From NCBI GenBank assembly GCA_017625775.1, contig JAGAKE010000023.1, positions 1-59,686 on the forward strand: 59,686 nt of DNA, given 5' to 3'. Source of the DNA: Fibrobacteraceae bacterium. Its GTDB lineage: Bacteria; Fibrobacterota; Fibrobacteria; Fibrobacterales; Fibrobacteraceae. Positions 24,651-34,611 of this stretch are shown here, in pieces (position 1 is the first letter of the stretch; every line of letters begins with the position of its first letter). The notes beneath the pieces are model-generated. The model was not told where the DNA came from, ran no database searches, and saw only the letters and a program-made list of their open reading frames with translations. Made by a program: the position numbers and the translations under genes.

Positions 24651-26344
24651 TAATTACGAATCAACTGTTTAAATTTTTCATGACGAACTTCATCTTGCAT
24701 TAAAAGATTCAATTTGAACTGTCCGTCTCTAGCCCCTTCGTCAATGCAACGAGCTTTATACGTTTCAAATGAATTTTCTTTTAATCGGAAAGGAACTGGA
24801 TCTTTCAAACGGAATGAATCGCGTTTTGCTGCGTATTCACAATTGAGAGATTTCATGTTATTATCTACAAGTTGATTGAATTTTTCAACTTCCGATTGTT
24901 GAATATTTTGGTCTGCAAATTCATAGTAGAAGCGATAATTTGAATTTTCTAAATCAGCAAACCCAACAAAGAATTTTGTTTTATGACCAGTTTCTTTTTC
25001 CGCCATTTGTACAGCATTGATAAACTGACTTTCGTGTAATTTTTCACCCGTTAATGAAATAATTCCATTGATTTTTTGAATAAATTGAATGGTTGGAATA
25101 GTTCCATAAAAACCAGTTACTTCCACTAAATCGTTCATGTTGTAACGATACAAACCTGCATAAGTAGTTACGAAAATGCTGTAACGTTCTCCTTTTTCAA
25201 GTTCATGTAATTGGTAATAACGCGGGTTCGGATTATCTAATTCTGAGGCCTTCACGAATTCAAAGTAATGCATGTGAGGGAATAGAACCGTATCATCAGC
25301 TCCATTCATAACTAAGCCCGCTCGACATTCTGAAGAGAAATAACCAAATTCTTGGTGGAGCATATCTTTTGGGAAAGAATCCTTGAATTTATCCAAATAG
25401 ACATGAGTATTTCCACATTTCCAAGTTGTTAATACTTGAAGATTTGGCCAGTAATGCTTAGGAAGAATATTTGGATATTTCTTTTTCAATTCGCGAAGTT
25501 CTTTAGCCCTAGCTGGGTTTGGTGAAAAACGCGCGGCAATGACTTTTCTAATTTCTGGTTCGATTGGCAAATTTTCATTTAAAGTGCCGTTTTCAATGTC
25601 TCGAACATAATCATCAAAAAATTCATTCACGTTATTTTGCATTTCAACAATTGTAGAAGGATTAGCCGTTACTAACAAATGAATATCGTGTTCAATTCCT
25701 GTACGCATAATAGTGTAATAACGAGCTTTATAATCGGAAATTCCATAAACCCGGTCGCTTTCTGCGTATAGTTTTTTGATGAATTCTGGACAATCGCGTC
25801 TTGTAACGCCAGAAACAGAACCATAAACTGTTCCATCAGGAGCGGCCCCTTCTATTGCCTTACCAACAATTGAAGTGCAGACATTGTGAAATACTTTTGG
25901 GCGGTGCATCATAAAGGAATACAACCAAAGTTTAGTCATTTTGCTATAAACATTGGAATAGTATTCTTCTGTAATAGGAATCCATTTAGGTGCTTTGGTC
26001 GTTCCGCTTGTGGTGGCATACATTTTAGGTTTTCCAGGGAACAGAATATTTTCTTCACCATTTTTATGACGTTCTACGAAAGGACGAATATCTTCATAAT
26101 CCGTTACAGGTACTAGCTCTTGGAATTTTTTTACTAATTCATCATCATTTATTGAGGCAAGGATTTCTGCATAATTATGAGCTTTTCCCCATTCAGAGTC
26201 TTTTGCATATTCCAAAATGCCTCTTAAGGTTTGCATTTGTGATTTTTTACAATTCTTTGACGCTTTATTCAGTTTGCGACGTTGAATCATACCGACCAAG
26301 CCTAAAGCTAATGAAATTTTAAGAGCACCTTTCTGTTTTGCCAT
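24650..26344 (-). CDS. GH3-family acyl-adenylating enzyme
   Basis: I choose the ATG at 26344 (MAKQKGALKI), which follows AGGATT at good spacing, giving 564 residues; the longer upstream start lacks support. TTSGTTKAPKWIPIT is the ATP-binding motif of the GH3 family (named for plant auxin-responsive GH3), YRYNMNDLVEVTGF the second nucleotide motif. Plant GH3 enzymes join amino acids to carboxylates through an acyl-adenylate; the bacterial members are uncharacterised. The gene is translationally coupled to a HAD hydrolase downstream. Length is normal for the bacterial group. No membrane segment beyond a weakly hydrophobic N-terminus. Confidence 0.88.
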   Translation of the reverse strand: MAKQKGALKISLALGLVGMIQRRKLNKASKNCKKSQMQTLRGILEYAKDSEWGKAHNYAEILASINDDELVKKFQELVPVTDYEDIRPFVERHKNGEENILFPGKPKMYATTSGTTKAPKWIPITEEYYSNVYSKMTKLWLYSFMMHRPKVFHNVCTSIVGKAIEGAAPDGTVYGSVSGVTRRDCPEFIKKLYAESDRVYGISDYKARYYTIMRTGIEHDIHLLVTANPSTIVEMQNNVNEFFDDYVRDIENGTLNENLPIEPEIRKVIAARFSPNPARAKELRELKKKYPNILPKHYWPNLQVLTTWKCGNTHVYLDKFKDSFPKDMLHQEFGYFSSECRAGLVMNGADDTVLFPHMHYFEFVKASELDNPNPRYYQLHELEKGERYSIFVTTYAGLYRYNMNDLVEVTGFYGTIPTIQFIQKINGIISLTGEKLHESQFINAVQMAEKETGHKTKFFVGFADLENSNYRFYYEFADQNIQQSEVEKFNQLVDNNMKSLNCEYAAKRDSFRLKDPVPFRLKENSFETYKARCIDEGARDGQFKLNLLMQDEVRHEKFKQLIRN

Positions 26345-26485
26345 AATAATCCTAATTGAAATGATTTTGTAACTAAAAATAAAAAATCTTATAATATTTT
26401 TTATTTTCAAATCCAAAAAATGAGTTTTTTTTTCTAGTTATAAACTTGTTTTTCAATAACTTGGAAAATATTTTTTAACATAATT

Positions 26486-27628
26486 ATGATTGTTCTTATT
26501 CTTGTTTACATATCTTTTATTGGACTTGGGCTTCCAGACACTCTGCTTGGTGCTGCTTGGCCTTCAATGTATAATGATTTTGTAGTTCCTTTGGCATTTG
26601 CTGGAATCGTTTCAGTAATTGTGTCACTAGGCACTATTTTTTCAAGTTTAACTTGCTCTCCGTTTATAAAAAAATTTGGAACGGCTAAAATAACGGTTTT
26701 TAGTGTAGGTTTAACTATTATAGGCGTTTTAGGGTATAGTTTTTCAAGTGAATTTTTCATTTTATGCCTTTTTGCTGTTCCTTTGGGAATTGGAGCTGGT
26801 GGGGTAGATGTTGCTTTAAATAATTACGCCGCACTTCATTTTAAAGCTAAACACATGAATTGGTTGCATGCTTTTTGGGGAATAGGAGCCACTTTATCAC
26901 CTATTTATTTGTCTGTTGCTTATTCCTTCTCTGCTACTTGGCGAGAAGCGTATCAAGGAATTGGCATTACATTAATTTTAATATTTCTGCTTTTACTTTT
27001 TTCTATTCCTTATTGGAAAAATTCAGACTCATCAACGAATGCTTTAAAAAATAAGAATCAAAAAAAATTACCAAAAACGATTTTTCTAGGCATTTTTGTT
27101 TTTTTTGTTTATTCTGCAGTAGAAATGACTGCTGGACTTTGGTGCGGTTCTTATCTTTCAAAAATTGTAGGTTTAGCTCCCGCTTATACCGCTATGACTG
27201 TTTCAGGATTATTTTTTTCAGTTACTTTTGGAAGAATATTAAATGGATTTCTTTCGTTGCGATTTTCAAATCGTCAATTAATTCGAATGGGAATTGGCGT
27301 TTTGTTTTTAGGAATTATGCTTTTACTTTTGCCGAATTCTAGTTGGTTTAAAATTTTCGGTATTTTTCTTTTAGGACTAGGCTGTTCGCCCATTTATCCT
27401 TCGTTGATTCATGAAACCCCAATTCGATTTGGAAAAGAAAATTCAAGCAAAGCGATTGGCCTTCAAATGGCAGCTTCTTACGCTGGAACAATTTCTATGC
27501 CACCGCTTTTTGGTTTAATGACAAATTATTTTTCGCTTTCACTTTTTCCTTTTTTTATAGGCTTTTTCGCAATTCTTCTTTTTTTAGGAATCGTTCTTTT
27601 GGATTCACTTACAAAGAAAAATCATTAG
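26486..27628 (+). CDS. Major facilitator superfamily transporter
   Basis: The 380-residue protein has about 12 membrane helices in two halves. FIGLGLPDTLLGAAWPSMYNDF opens it and GAGGVDVALNNYAALHF and NWLHAFWGIGATLSP resemble the fucose-permease-like branch, whose N-terminal part contains similar motifs. A polar loop (about 173-195) separates the halves. The substrate may be a sugar but cannot be assigned. There is no clear Shine-Dalgarno. Divergent from the GH3-family gene; its stop overlaps the end of alr by 4 nt. Confidence 0.88.
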   Translation: MIVLILVYISFIGLGLPDTLLGAAWPSMYNDFVVPLAFAGIVSVIVSLGTIFSSLTCSPFIKKFGTAKITVFSVGLTIIGVLGYSFSSEFFILCLFAVPLGIGAGGVDVALNNYAALHFKAKHMNWLHAFWGIGATLSPIYLSVAYSFSATWREAYQGIGITLILIFLLLLFSIPYWKNSDSSTNALKNKNQKKLPKTIFLGIFVFFVYSAVEMTAGLWCGSYLSKIVGLAPAYTAMTVSGLFFSVTFGRILNGFLSLRFSNRQLIRMGIGVLFLGIMLLLLPNSSWFKIFGIFLLGLGCSPIYPSLIHETPIRFGKENSSKAIGLQMAASYAGTISMPPLFGLMTNYFSLSLFPFFIGFFAILLFLGIVLLDSLTKKNH

Positions 27629-28854
27629 CGATAAGGGTATTCTCTAAATTCAGGAACATTCAATTCTTTTTTCAAATCGTCCCAGCGAAGCATTCTATTT
27701 TTCCAAATGTATTTGCGATAAAGACGTCTTGCAACACGAACCGTGATTTCATAAGGAATTGTATGATGTTCTTCAGCAACACTTTCCATAGAAATTCTAA
27801 AATCAGCTTCTCCATTTACTACGTCAACCGTTTCACCAATTTGAACATCTTGAATATGACTAACATCTACCATGGCAGCATCCATGCAAACGCGACCTAA
27901 AATAGGGCAAAGTTCTCCACGAATTAAAACAAAACCTTTATTGTATTCACCGCGAAGAAATCCATCGCCATAGCCCATTGCAATAGTTGCAACTTTGGTC
28001 TGTTGTTGTGCAACCCAATAACCGCCATAAGAAACAGCTTCTCCTGGTTGCATTTCATGAATATGCCTTATAGTGGCTTTAATTTTCATTATTGGATGAA
28101 TCGGAAATGAAGAAGGAAAAGCGCCCATTGGATTATACCCATATAACGCTAACCCGGGACGAACCATATCAAAATGAGTTTCGGGATATTGTAAAGTTCC
28201 TGCCGAACTAGAACAATGGCAAATTTCTGGCCGTAAATTTTCAGATTCTAAAACATGAACTAAACGCGTGTAACGATTAATTTGATTTTGCGTATTTGTA
28301 TGGTTTGGAATGTCTGCGGTAGCTAAATGCGTAAACATTCCTTCAACCTGCAAAAATTTCAATTCCATAATTTGTTTTATTGAATCAAAATCTTCGGCCT
28401 GAACTCCGTAACGGTTCATGCCCGTATCAATTTTTAAATGAGCTTTAGCGGTTACATTATTTTCTCTTAAAAAAGAATCAAAAGCTAATGCTGTTTTCAA
28501 ATCGGTTAAAGTAGCCGTTAATTTAAATTCTACAAAATATGCAAAATCAGCAGGAGTACATGGGCCAAGAACTAAAATAGGAAGATCAATTCCATATTGT
28601 CTAAGGAGAATTCCTTCTGTTAAATGAGCGACACCAAGAAAATCAACTCCAGATTCTTTAGCGGCAAATGAACAAGCAAGCGAGCCATGCCCATACGCAT
28701 CTGCTTTTACTGGCAAAAGGATTTTGGTGTGGCTAGGAATTTGGCTTCTAATAAAACGAATATTTTCACAAAGAGCGTCTAAATTGATTTCAATCCAATT
28801 TGGGCGTGAAATTTTATTTAAATCTGGTAAATTGGGTAATACATTTTCCTTCAT
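27625..28854 (-). CDS. alr: Alanine racemase
   Basis: A 409-residue PLP enzyme that makes D-alanine for peptidoglycan. PVKADAYGHGSLACS holds the PLP-binding lysine; the second catalytic tyrosine lies in the C-terminal domain around GEAVSYGGYW, and GLALYGYNP and GRVCMDAAMVDVS are further family signatures. The N-terminal (beta/alpha)8 barrel ends near residue 270. The C-terminal ~30 residues extend a little beyond typical Alr (about 360-390). A TATATT hexamer (28867-28862) ends 7 nt before the ATG, and there is no Shine-Dalgarno, so a leaderless start is likely. Confidence 0.97.
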   Translation of the reverse strand: MKENVLPNLPDLNKISRPNWIEINLDALCENIRFIRSQIPSHTKILLPVKADAYGHGSLACSFAAKESGVDFLGVAHLTEGILLRQYGIDLPILVLGPCTPADFAYFVEFKLTATLTDLKTALAFDSFLRENNVTAKAHLKIDTGMNRYGVQAEDFDSIKQIMELKFLQVEGMFTHLATADIPNHTNTQNQINRYTRLVHVLESENLRPEICHCSSSAGTLQYPETHFDMVRPGLALYGYNPMGAFPSSFPIHPIMKIKATIRHIHEMQPGEAVSYGGYWVAQQQTKVATIAMGYGDGFLRGEYNKGFVLIRGELCPILGRVCMDAAMVDVSHIQDVQIGETVDVVNGEADFRISMESVAEEHHTIPYEITVRVARRLYRKYIWKNRMLRWDDLKKELNVPEFREYPYR

Positions 28855-29035
28855 ATCGCAAAATATAAATTATTTAAGGAGTAAGAAGCATTGTTTTTTA
28901 AGGGAAATCTAAGCCTAAAATTCGAATGATTTATTCTCAAAAAAAGTAGTGAAATCTAATGCATAATTTTATAACTTTTTTTTCGTTTGTTCATTATTTA
29001 ATGTATTTTTTAGACAACTTTCAAAGGAATTTTTT

Positions 29036-30649
29036 ATGGCCAATATTAAACCCGGTTTTTTTGTCCAAGGTCGTTACCTTTATTCCAAAGATAACGAAAA
29101 AGTCATTTTACGTGGCGTGAACCACATGTTTATTTGGACAGACCGCGAAGGAAAAGTTTTGCCTGAAATCGCCAAAACAGGAGCTAATGTTGTTCGTATT
29201 GTTTGGAACATGCTTGGTCGAGTAAGTGATTTAGACCACATTATTCGTGAATGTATTTCAAATAATATGATTCCAATGCCTGAACTTCATGATGCGACTG
29301 GACGTTGGGACAAACTTCCTGAACTCTTAAATTTCTGGCTTCGAGATGAAGTTTTACAGATGATTTCAAATCATCAGGAATATTTGCTATTGAATATCGG
29401 TAACGAAGTTGGCGCAGACGAAGTTGATTCAGAAGAATTTTTTGAAGCATACAACATGATGATTACAAAAATGCGCGCCGCAGGAATTAGAGTTCCTTTG
29501 ATTATTGACGCCGATTCTTGGGGACAAAGTTCAAAAAATATTTTGGAAGTAGGTCCTAAGTTATTACAAGCTGATCCAGAACACAATTTAATGTTCTCGA
29601 TTCACATGTGGTGGCCTTCAGAACGCCATGATCCAAAAGCAACTGGAGTAGAAACTGTTGAAGAACGAGTAACTCAAGTTCTCGAAAAATCGGTAGAACT
29701 CAATTTGCCTTTGATAGTGGGGGAATTTGCACCGGTTGCTGTTAAAGGAGCAAAATACATTCCGTACCGCCATATTATGGCAGAAGCAGAGCGTTTGAAT
29801 ATTGGTTGGCTTGCTTGGAGTTGGGGACCAGGAAACTTTGATAGTCAAGAAATGGATATGACTACTCGCGGCTCTTACAACACGCTTGTTGATTGGGGGC
29901 GATTTGTTTGTATAGACAGCTCATTAAGTATTCAAAATACAAGTTCAATTCCTTCTTTTATTTTGAATGGCGATTTCGTAACGGGTTCTTCTGGACGTGC
30001 ATCAAACCTGGTTCAAAATGGTGATTTTTCTGATTCTGAAAATCCATGTAACCATTGGAAAGCAGATTTTTGGGGCGGACGCGTCAATGTAGTTCCTTCT
30101 AAAGGAACTCTCCGTTTCGAAATTGAAATGGCAGGAAAAGACAGTTGGAGTTTACAATTTAAGCAAAATTTTGCACTTAGACTTGGAACCACTTATGTCT
30201 TTAGTATGCGAGCCAAAGCAGATAGGCCTAGAACGTTGAATGTCGATATAAAGAAAGATTGTGACGAATATACGCCTTATGCGAATGGTCGTATTTTAGA
30301 CTTGAGTTCTAGCTGGCAAGAATTTAGCTGGAAGTTCACCATGAAAGAAGAAACTGATTTATCGGCAGTCCTTGTATTTGATATGGGCGGTTCTGAAATC
30401 AGTTGGGAATTAGCAGATATTTCTTTAATTCAGGCAAGAAGTGTTGCTGATAGATTAAATTCCAGTTTCCACAGAAATGTTCAAAAAAATTCGGGCTATT
30501 TCAATTCTCCAAATGGAGCTTGGGAACTTCATTTATATTCTCCAAATGGTGAATTATTAGAAATTCTTGATAAAGGCAAGGGCGGAGAAGGAATGCGTCC
30601 TTATCCTAAAATTGAAAAAAGTGGAATTTTAGTTATTAAGGATTTGTAA
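29036..30649 (+). CDS. GH5 glycoside hydrolase with carbohydrate-binding module, no signal peptide
   Basis: The 537-residue protein has a GH5 barrel (about 1-290). LLNIGNEVG holds the acid/base Glu, and LIVGEFAPV the nucleophile Glu. GVNHMFIWTD and FSIHMWWPSE match mannanase/cellulase-like subfamilies, but the substrate is not certain. A CBM4/9-like module follows (about 320-470, starting LVQNGDFSDSENP), then a short beta-rich tail. The start is fixed by AAAGGAA 8 nt before the ATG, and no signal peptide precedes the barrel, which is odd for a cellulase-type enzyme. It ends 4 nt before the acyltransferase gene, a coupled pair. Confidence 0.9.
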   Translation: MANIKPGFFVQGRYLYSKDNEKVILRGVNHMFIWTDREGKVLPEIAKTGANVVRIVWNMLGRVSDLDHIIRECISNNMIPMPELHDATGRWDKLPELLNFWLRDEVLQMISNHQEYLLLNIGNEVGADEVDSEEFFEAYNMMITKMRAAGIRVPLIIDADSWGQSSKNILEVGPKLLQADPEHNLMFSIHMWWPSERHDPKATGVETVEERVTQVLEKSVELNLPLIVGEFAPVAVKGAKYIPYRHIMAEAERLNIGWLAWSWGPGNFDSQEMDMTTRGSYNTLVDWGRFVCIDSSLSIQNTSSIPSFILNGDFVTGSSGRASNLVQNGDFSDSENPCNHWKADFWGGRVNVVPSKGTLRFEIEMAGKDSWSLQFKQNFALRLGTTYVFSMRAKADRPRTLNVDIKKDCDEYTPYANGRILDLSSSWQEFSWKFTMKEETDLSAVLVFDMGGSEISWELADISLIQARSVADRLNSSFHRNVQKNSGYFNSPNGAWELHLYSPNGELLEILDKGKGGEGMRPYPKIEKSGILVIKDL

Positions 30650-30653
30650 TAAA

Positions 30654-31472
30654 ATGAATAATCATGTAGTGGAAGATGGTGTTTACGAACCATATTTAGA
30701 AAATACATATCCGGAATCACATCGTTCTTATATGTTGCAACCGAAGAAAATTCGTGATGTGGTTGTAGATGCTTCCTATCCATTTTTAGACCATTCCTTT
30801 AAAGCAAGGTTTTTACATGTTTTCATTTATTTAGGAATTTTTTTGCTTGTTTTCATTTTAAATCCACTTCGTTATGGTTTAAAAATAGAAGGTCGTAAGG
30901 CTTTAAAAAAATATCGTAAGGAATTTAAAAATGGAGCAATGACCGTAGCAAATCACGTTTATCGATGGGATTATCTTGCTATTTTGCAAGCAGTTCGTTA
31001 TCGTAGAATGTGGTTTCCGGCAAGAAAAGAAAATTTAGAAACTTCTGATGCTTGGCTTATTCGTGGAGCGGGCGGAATTCCTGTTCCAGATACAGCACAA
31101 GCAATGAAAAAATTTAACACAGCATTTAATTTTTTACATCAAAGAAAAAAATGGTTGCATTGTTTTCCTGAAGCAAGCCGTTGGGATTTTTACGGACCGA
31201 TTCGTCCTTTTAGAAAAGGAGCTTTTTCAATGGCTTATAAATACAAATTGCCTATCATTCCAATGGCGTTTTCATATAGAAAACCAACAGGAATTTACAA
31301 ACTCCTTAAAGTGAAACATCCTTTAATTACCTTACGAGTAGGAACGCCTATTTTTCCAGATTCTTCACTTAGTAAAGTTGAATGTTGTGAATTTTTAAGA
31401 GAAGAAGCTCACAGGCAAATTTGCAAACTTGCTCGCATTAAACAAAATGCTTGGCCTGCCGTTCTTGATTAA
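30654..31472 (+). CDS. PlsC-like 1-acylglycerol-3-phosphate acyltransferase
   Basis: The 272-residue protein has one membrane helix (about 57-75) and the acyltransferase motifs: NHVYRWD gives H-x4-D (motif I), and CFPEASRW gives the FPEG-like motif III. KGAFSMAYKYKLPIIPMAF is the usual motif IV region. It should transfer an acyl chain to lysophosphatidic acid or a related lipid at the inner membrane. It starts right after the tandem stops of the GH5 gene and probably uses the same transcript. It ends convergent with obgE (4-nt overlap). The substrate is not settled by sequence. Confidence 0.88.
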   Translation: MNNHVVEDGVYEPYLENTYPESHRSYMLQPKKIRDVVVDASYPFLDHSFKARFLHVFIYLGIFLLVFILNPLRYGLKIEGRKALKKYRKEFKNGAMTVANHVYRWDYLAILQAVRYRRMWFPARKENLETSDAWLIRGAGGIPVPDTAQAMKKFNTAFNFLHQRKKWLHCFPEASRWDFYGPIRPFRKGAFSMAYKYKLPIIPMAFSYRKPTGIYKLLKVKHPLITLRVGTPIFPDSSLSKVECCEFLREEAHRQICKLARIKQNAWPAVLD

Positions 31473-32470
31473 GTTTTTTTAGCCCAACCAGCCGCTTTTT
31501 TATTTTTAGGAACTACTAATTTATCTAAAGCGAGTTTTAATGATTCGCAGCCTTCTCCGCTAATTGCAGAAGTAACAATGGGCAATTCCCCATGTTCTTT
31601 AAATATTTTTAAAGTTTCTTCAACCCCAAGATCAGCCTTATTTAAAGCAATGATGTAAGGTTTTTCAGAAAGCTTTGGATGAAATTCGTGCAATTCTTGT
31701 TTTAAAATCAAAAATTTTTCGTAGGCATCTGGTTCAAAAGCATCTATCACAAAAAGCAGAGAATGCGTGCGTTCAATGTGTTTTAAAAATTGATGTCCAA
31801 GCCCACGTCCTTCGCTAGCGCCTTCAATAAGACCAGGAATATCAGCAAGAACAAAACTTCTATTATGAACGCTTACAATCCCTAAAACAGGCTCAAGAGT
31901 TGTAAATGGATAATCACCAATCGCAGGGCGTCCGCTAGAAATTTTATTCACTAATGAAGATTTTCCGGCATTTGGAAACCCAACTAATCCAACATCAGCC
32001 ATCAATTTTAATTCTAAGAAAAGTTCTCTTTTTTCGCCAGGTTGTCCAGGAATTGTTTTTCGTGGAGCCTGGAGAGTTGGGGTAGCAAAATGACAATTTC
32101 CAAGACCGCCTTTACCACCGCGAGCAGCAACCCAACGTTGTCCAGGTTCAGTTAAATCAGCAAGAATATGGTTTGCTGCGTCTTTTACTAAAGTTCCTTT
32201 CGGCACATGAACAATTAAATCTTTTCCACTAGCTCCAGTACAGCGATTTGTTCCTCCAGGTTGCCCGTTTGAAGCTTTATAAACCCTAGAATGTCCCATA
32301 TCTAAAAGGGTTGTGTATTGTTCATTGACTTCAAGGATAACGCTAGCGCCTCTACCACCATCGCCGCCGTCTGGCCCACCTAATGGAACATATTTTTCAC
32401 GACGAAAACTGCAAAGTCCATCGCCTCCTTTTCCAGAGCGAACTTCAATTGTTTTTTCATCAAGAAACAT
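31469..32470 (-). CDS. obgE: Obg-family GTPase
   Basis: A 333-residue GTPase needed for ribosome maturation and stress control. The glycine-rich Obg fold occupies about 1-158 (RSGKGGDGLCSFRREKYVP opens it). The G domain has GFPNAGKSSLVNK (G1), a DxxG in LADIPGLIEGAS (G3), NKAD (G4) and SAISGEG (G5). It lacks the variable C-terminal extension of some Obg proteins. A GGAG sits just before the ATG. It follows argC on the same strand with a 21-nt gap, so the two may share a transcript. Confidence 0.97.
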   Translation of the reverse strand: MFLDEKTIEVRSGKGGDGLCSFRREKYVPLGGPDGGDGGRGASVILEVNEQYTTLLDMGHSRVYKASNGQPGGTNRCTGASGKDLIVHVPKGTLVKDAANHILADLTEPGQRWVAARGGKGGLGNCHFATPTLQAPRKTIPGQPGEKRELFLELKLMADVGLVGFPNAGKSSLVNKISSGRPAIGDYPFTTLEPVLGIVSVHNRSFVLADIPGLIEGASEGRGLGHQFLKHIERTHSLLFVIDAFEPDAYEKFLILKQELHEFHPKLSEKPYIIALNKADLGVEETLKIFKEHGELPIVTSAISGEGCESLKLALDKLVVPKNKKAAGWAKKT

Positions 32471-32491
32471 AGATTCTCCAAAGTGTAAAAT

Positions 32492-33457
32492 TTAAAGGCC
32501 TAGATCTTCTCTGAGACCAAGAGCGATGTTCATATTTTGTACAGCAGCTCCGCTTGCTCCTTTACCCAAGTTGTCAATAATTGTAGTGACCTGGAATGTG
32601 TCTTCATTTCCAAATACATAAACACAAGCGTTATTGGTGTCGTTACAAATCGTTGGGTCTAATCTACCATTTGAAAGTTCAGGAATTTGTGCGTATGGCA
32701 TCACGCGTACAAAAGAAGAATTTTCATAGTAAGCAGCCAAAAATTCTTGAATATCGGCTGGAGTTACTTTTTTAGTAAACATTTCAGGAGATAAGGCGAT
32801 AGAAACAGCCATTCCCTTATAAAACGGACCAAGAACAGGATTGAACACTGGTGTTTTTTCTAATGAAGCATATAATTTCATTTCAGGCAAATGCTTATGA
32901 GTCAAAGCAAGTGCATAAGGAGCTGGAGCAAAAATAGATTTTGACGATGATGGGGTAGCGACCAAGGCGTTCTCAGCTTCGTATTCGGCAATGAGCTTTT
33001 TTCCTCCGCCAGAATAACCTGTGATGCTATAGCAAGCTAAACGGACTGAAGAAGGCAAAAGCCCTGATAACCTTAAAGGAGCAACTCCGAGTAAAAAACC
33101 AGTCGCGTGACATCCTGGATTAGCAATCCGATGACTTGTTTTAATTTTTTGACGCAAAGTATCAGAAAGTTCTGGTAAACCGTATGCAAATTCAGGATTT
33201 GTACGATGAGCCGTAGAAGCATCAATAATTTTTGTGGTTGGATTAGAACATAACTGAACACTTTCTTTAGCAGCAGCATCCGGTAAACAAAGGAATGTTA
33301 TATCAGAGGCGTTGATCAATTCCGCTCTAGCATCAAGATCTTTTCTTTTTTCAGGATCAATTGAAAGAATTTCAATATCATCTCTCTTCGCTAGACGTTC
33401 ATGAATTTGAAGTCCAGTTGTTCCTTCTTGACCATCCACAAAAACTTTATAGCTCAT
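32492..33457 (-). CDS. argC: N-acetyl-gamma-glutamyl-phosphate reductase, type 2
   Basis: The 321-residue enzyme reduces acetylglutamyl phosphate with NADPH in arginine synthesis. The short form opening KVFVDGQEGTTGLQIHERL is the type 2 ArgC; the catalytic cysteine is in ANPGCHATGFLLG. SGGGKKLIAEYE and KHLPEMKLY also match. AAGGAAG lies before the ATG. No other arg genes are in the window. Length is normal for type 2 (about 310-320). Confidence 0.97.
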   Translation of the reverse strand: MSYKVFVDGQEGTTGLQIHERLAKRDDIEILSIDPEKRKDLDARAELINASDITFLCLPDAAAKESVQLCSNPTTKIIDASTAHRTNPEFAYGLPELSDTLRQKIKTSHRIANPGCHATGFLLGVAPLRLSGLLPSSVRLACYSITGYSGGGKKLIAEYEAENALVATPSSSKSIFAPAPYALALTHKHLPEMKLYASLEKTPVFNPVLGPFYKGMAVSIALSPEMFTKKVTPADIQEFLAAYYENSSFVRVMPYAQIPELSNGRLDPTICNDTNNACVYVFGNEDTFQVTTIIDNLGKGASGAAVQNMNIALGLREDLGL

Positions 33458-33482
33458 TATCTTCCTTTAGGGAAATGGTGGC

Positions 33483-33974
33483 TTATTGGCCACAACATTT
33501 TTTGTATTTCTTACCAGAACCGCATGGGCAAGGATCGTTGCGTCCTACATCTGGAGTTGATTTTTTTACTGTTTCTTGTTTTACACCACGTCCATCATAG
33601 AAGAACCAAGCGCCATTCACTTTATGAAATTCCCCAAGTTCATGATGGTTACGAGTGATATTACCTTGCTTAAAACGAGCGATAAATTCAACCCAACCAA
33701 TGTTTTTGTCTTCTTCAGTTTTAGTTTGACGAATTTCAATTCCAAGCCATTCTGATTCACGACTCCAAGCTTCTACGCTTGGTTCATCAAAATCCGTACG
33801 TTGAGAAGCTTCTAGAGAATCTTTCAACCAACGAATTTCATGTTTCGCGTAAGCGGTGTAGCGAGAACGCATTAATTCTTCTGGTGAAGCAGCAAGGCGA
33901 GCGCCTTTAATGATTCCTTCACAACAATCTGCGTAAGCTTTGTTTGAGCCACATGGGCAAAGTTCTTCAGACAT
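33483..33974 (-). CDS. SEC-C motif protein, YchJ-like
   Basis: The 163-residue protein has two zinc-binding SEC-C motifs, at the N-terminus ([14 protein letters not shown]) and at the C-terminus ([16 protein letters not shown]), with a YchJ-like central domain of NTF2 type ([18 protein letters not shown] and [10 protein letters not shown]). YchJ proteins are common and uncharacterised; the SEC-C ends suggest nucleic-acid or protein contact. It starts 16 nt after the methyltransferase gene on the same strand, likely the same transcript. Confidence 0.92.
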   Translation of the reverse strand: MSEELCPCGSNKAYADCCEGIIKGARLAASPEELMRSRYTAYAKHEIRWLKDSLEASQRTDFDEPSVEAWSRESEWLGIEIRQTKTEEDKNIGWVEFIARFKQGNITRNHHELGEFHKVNGAWFFYDGRGVKQETVKKSTPDVGRNDPCPCGSGKKYKKCCGQ

Positions 33975-33990
33975 AATAAATCCTTTTAGA

Positions 33991-34611
33991 TTAAAGTGCT
34001 TTTTTTAACAACCAAAATTCTTCCTTTCCTTCACGGCCAGGAAGACTGTTTTGAACAGGAATTCGTTCTACAATATCAAAAATGCCATCTAAACGAGCTC
34101 TTAATTCTCCTTCAGAGGTGGCGTGAGGAGGACCTTGCATAGTACTTCCATTAGAAATCGGATAAATCAAAAGAATCAACAAGGCATCATCTTTCATCAT
34201 TTTGTAACAAACTTCAAAGAATTCGTCCCGACGACCTGGATGAATTGCAGTAAAAGTTCCGTAATCGTAAACGATATCAAATGTTTCTCCGCCTTTTTTA
34301 GGATCTTTTGGAGAAAGTGAAAAAAGATCTAAATCTAAAGAACGGAAATTCTTATTTGATCTAGAAATTTTATCCAAAGCATCAACTGAAGTTGGACAGA
34401 AATCAACAGCTAAAACAGAATGCCCACGATTAGCCCAAGCTTCTGCATCTAAGCCAACTCCAGCTCCTGGAACTAAAACATTTCCAGATTTAGGGCAAGA
34501 TGGATGATTGAAAAAATCAAGAAGAGCGGGGGTTGGTTTCCCGACATTCCAATAATCTTTCTTGTTGTTGTAGAGGGATTCCCAAAAATCGGGTAAGTTC
34601 TGTGTTAGCAT
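33991..34611 (-). CDS. TPMT-like SAM-dependent methyltransferase
   Basis: A 206-residue class I methyltransferase. The SAM-binding glycine loop is [19 protein letters not shown]; the N-terminal [23 protein letters not shown] is typical of the thiopurine-methyltransferase / thiol-methyltransferase group, which detoxifies small thiol or halide compounds. The acceptor is unknown. The ATG overlaps the end of rlmN by 7 nt, and it is followed closely by the SEC-C gene. Length is a little under E. coli-type TPMT. Confidence 0.88.
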   Translation of the reverse strand: MLTQNLPDFWESLYNNKKDYWNVGKPTPALLDFFNHPSCPKSGNVLVPGAGVGLDAEAWANRGHSVLAVDFCPTSVDALDKISRSNKNFRSLDLDLFSLSPKDPKKGGETFDIVYDYGTFTAIHPGRRDEFFEVCYKMMKDDALLILLIYPISNGSTMQGPPHATSEGELRARLDGIFDIVERIPVQNSLPGREGKEEFWLLKKAL

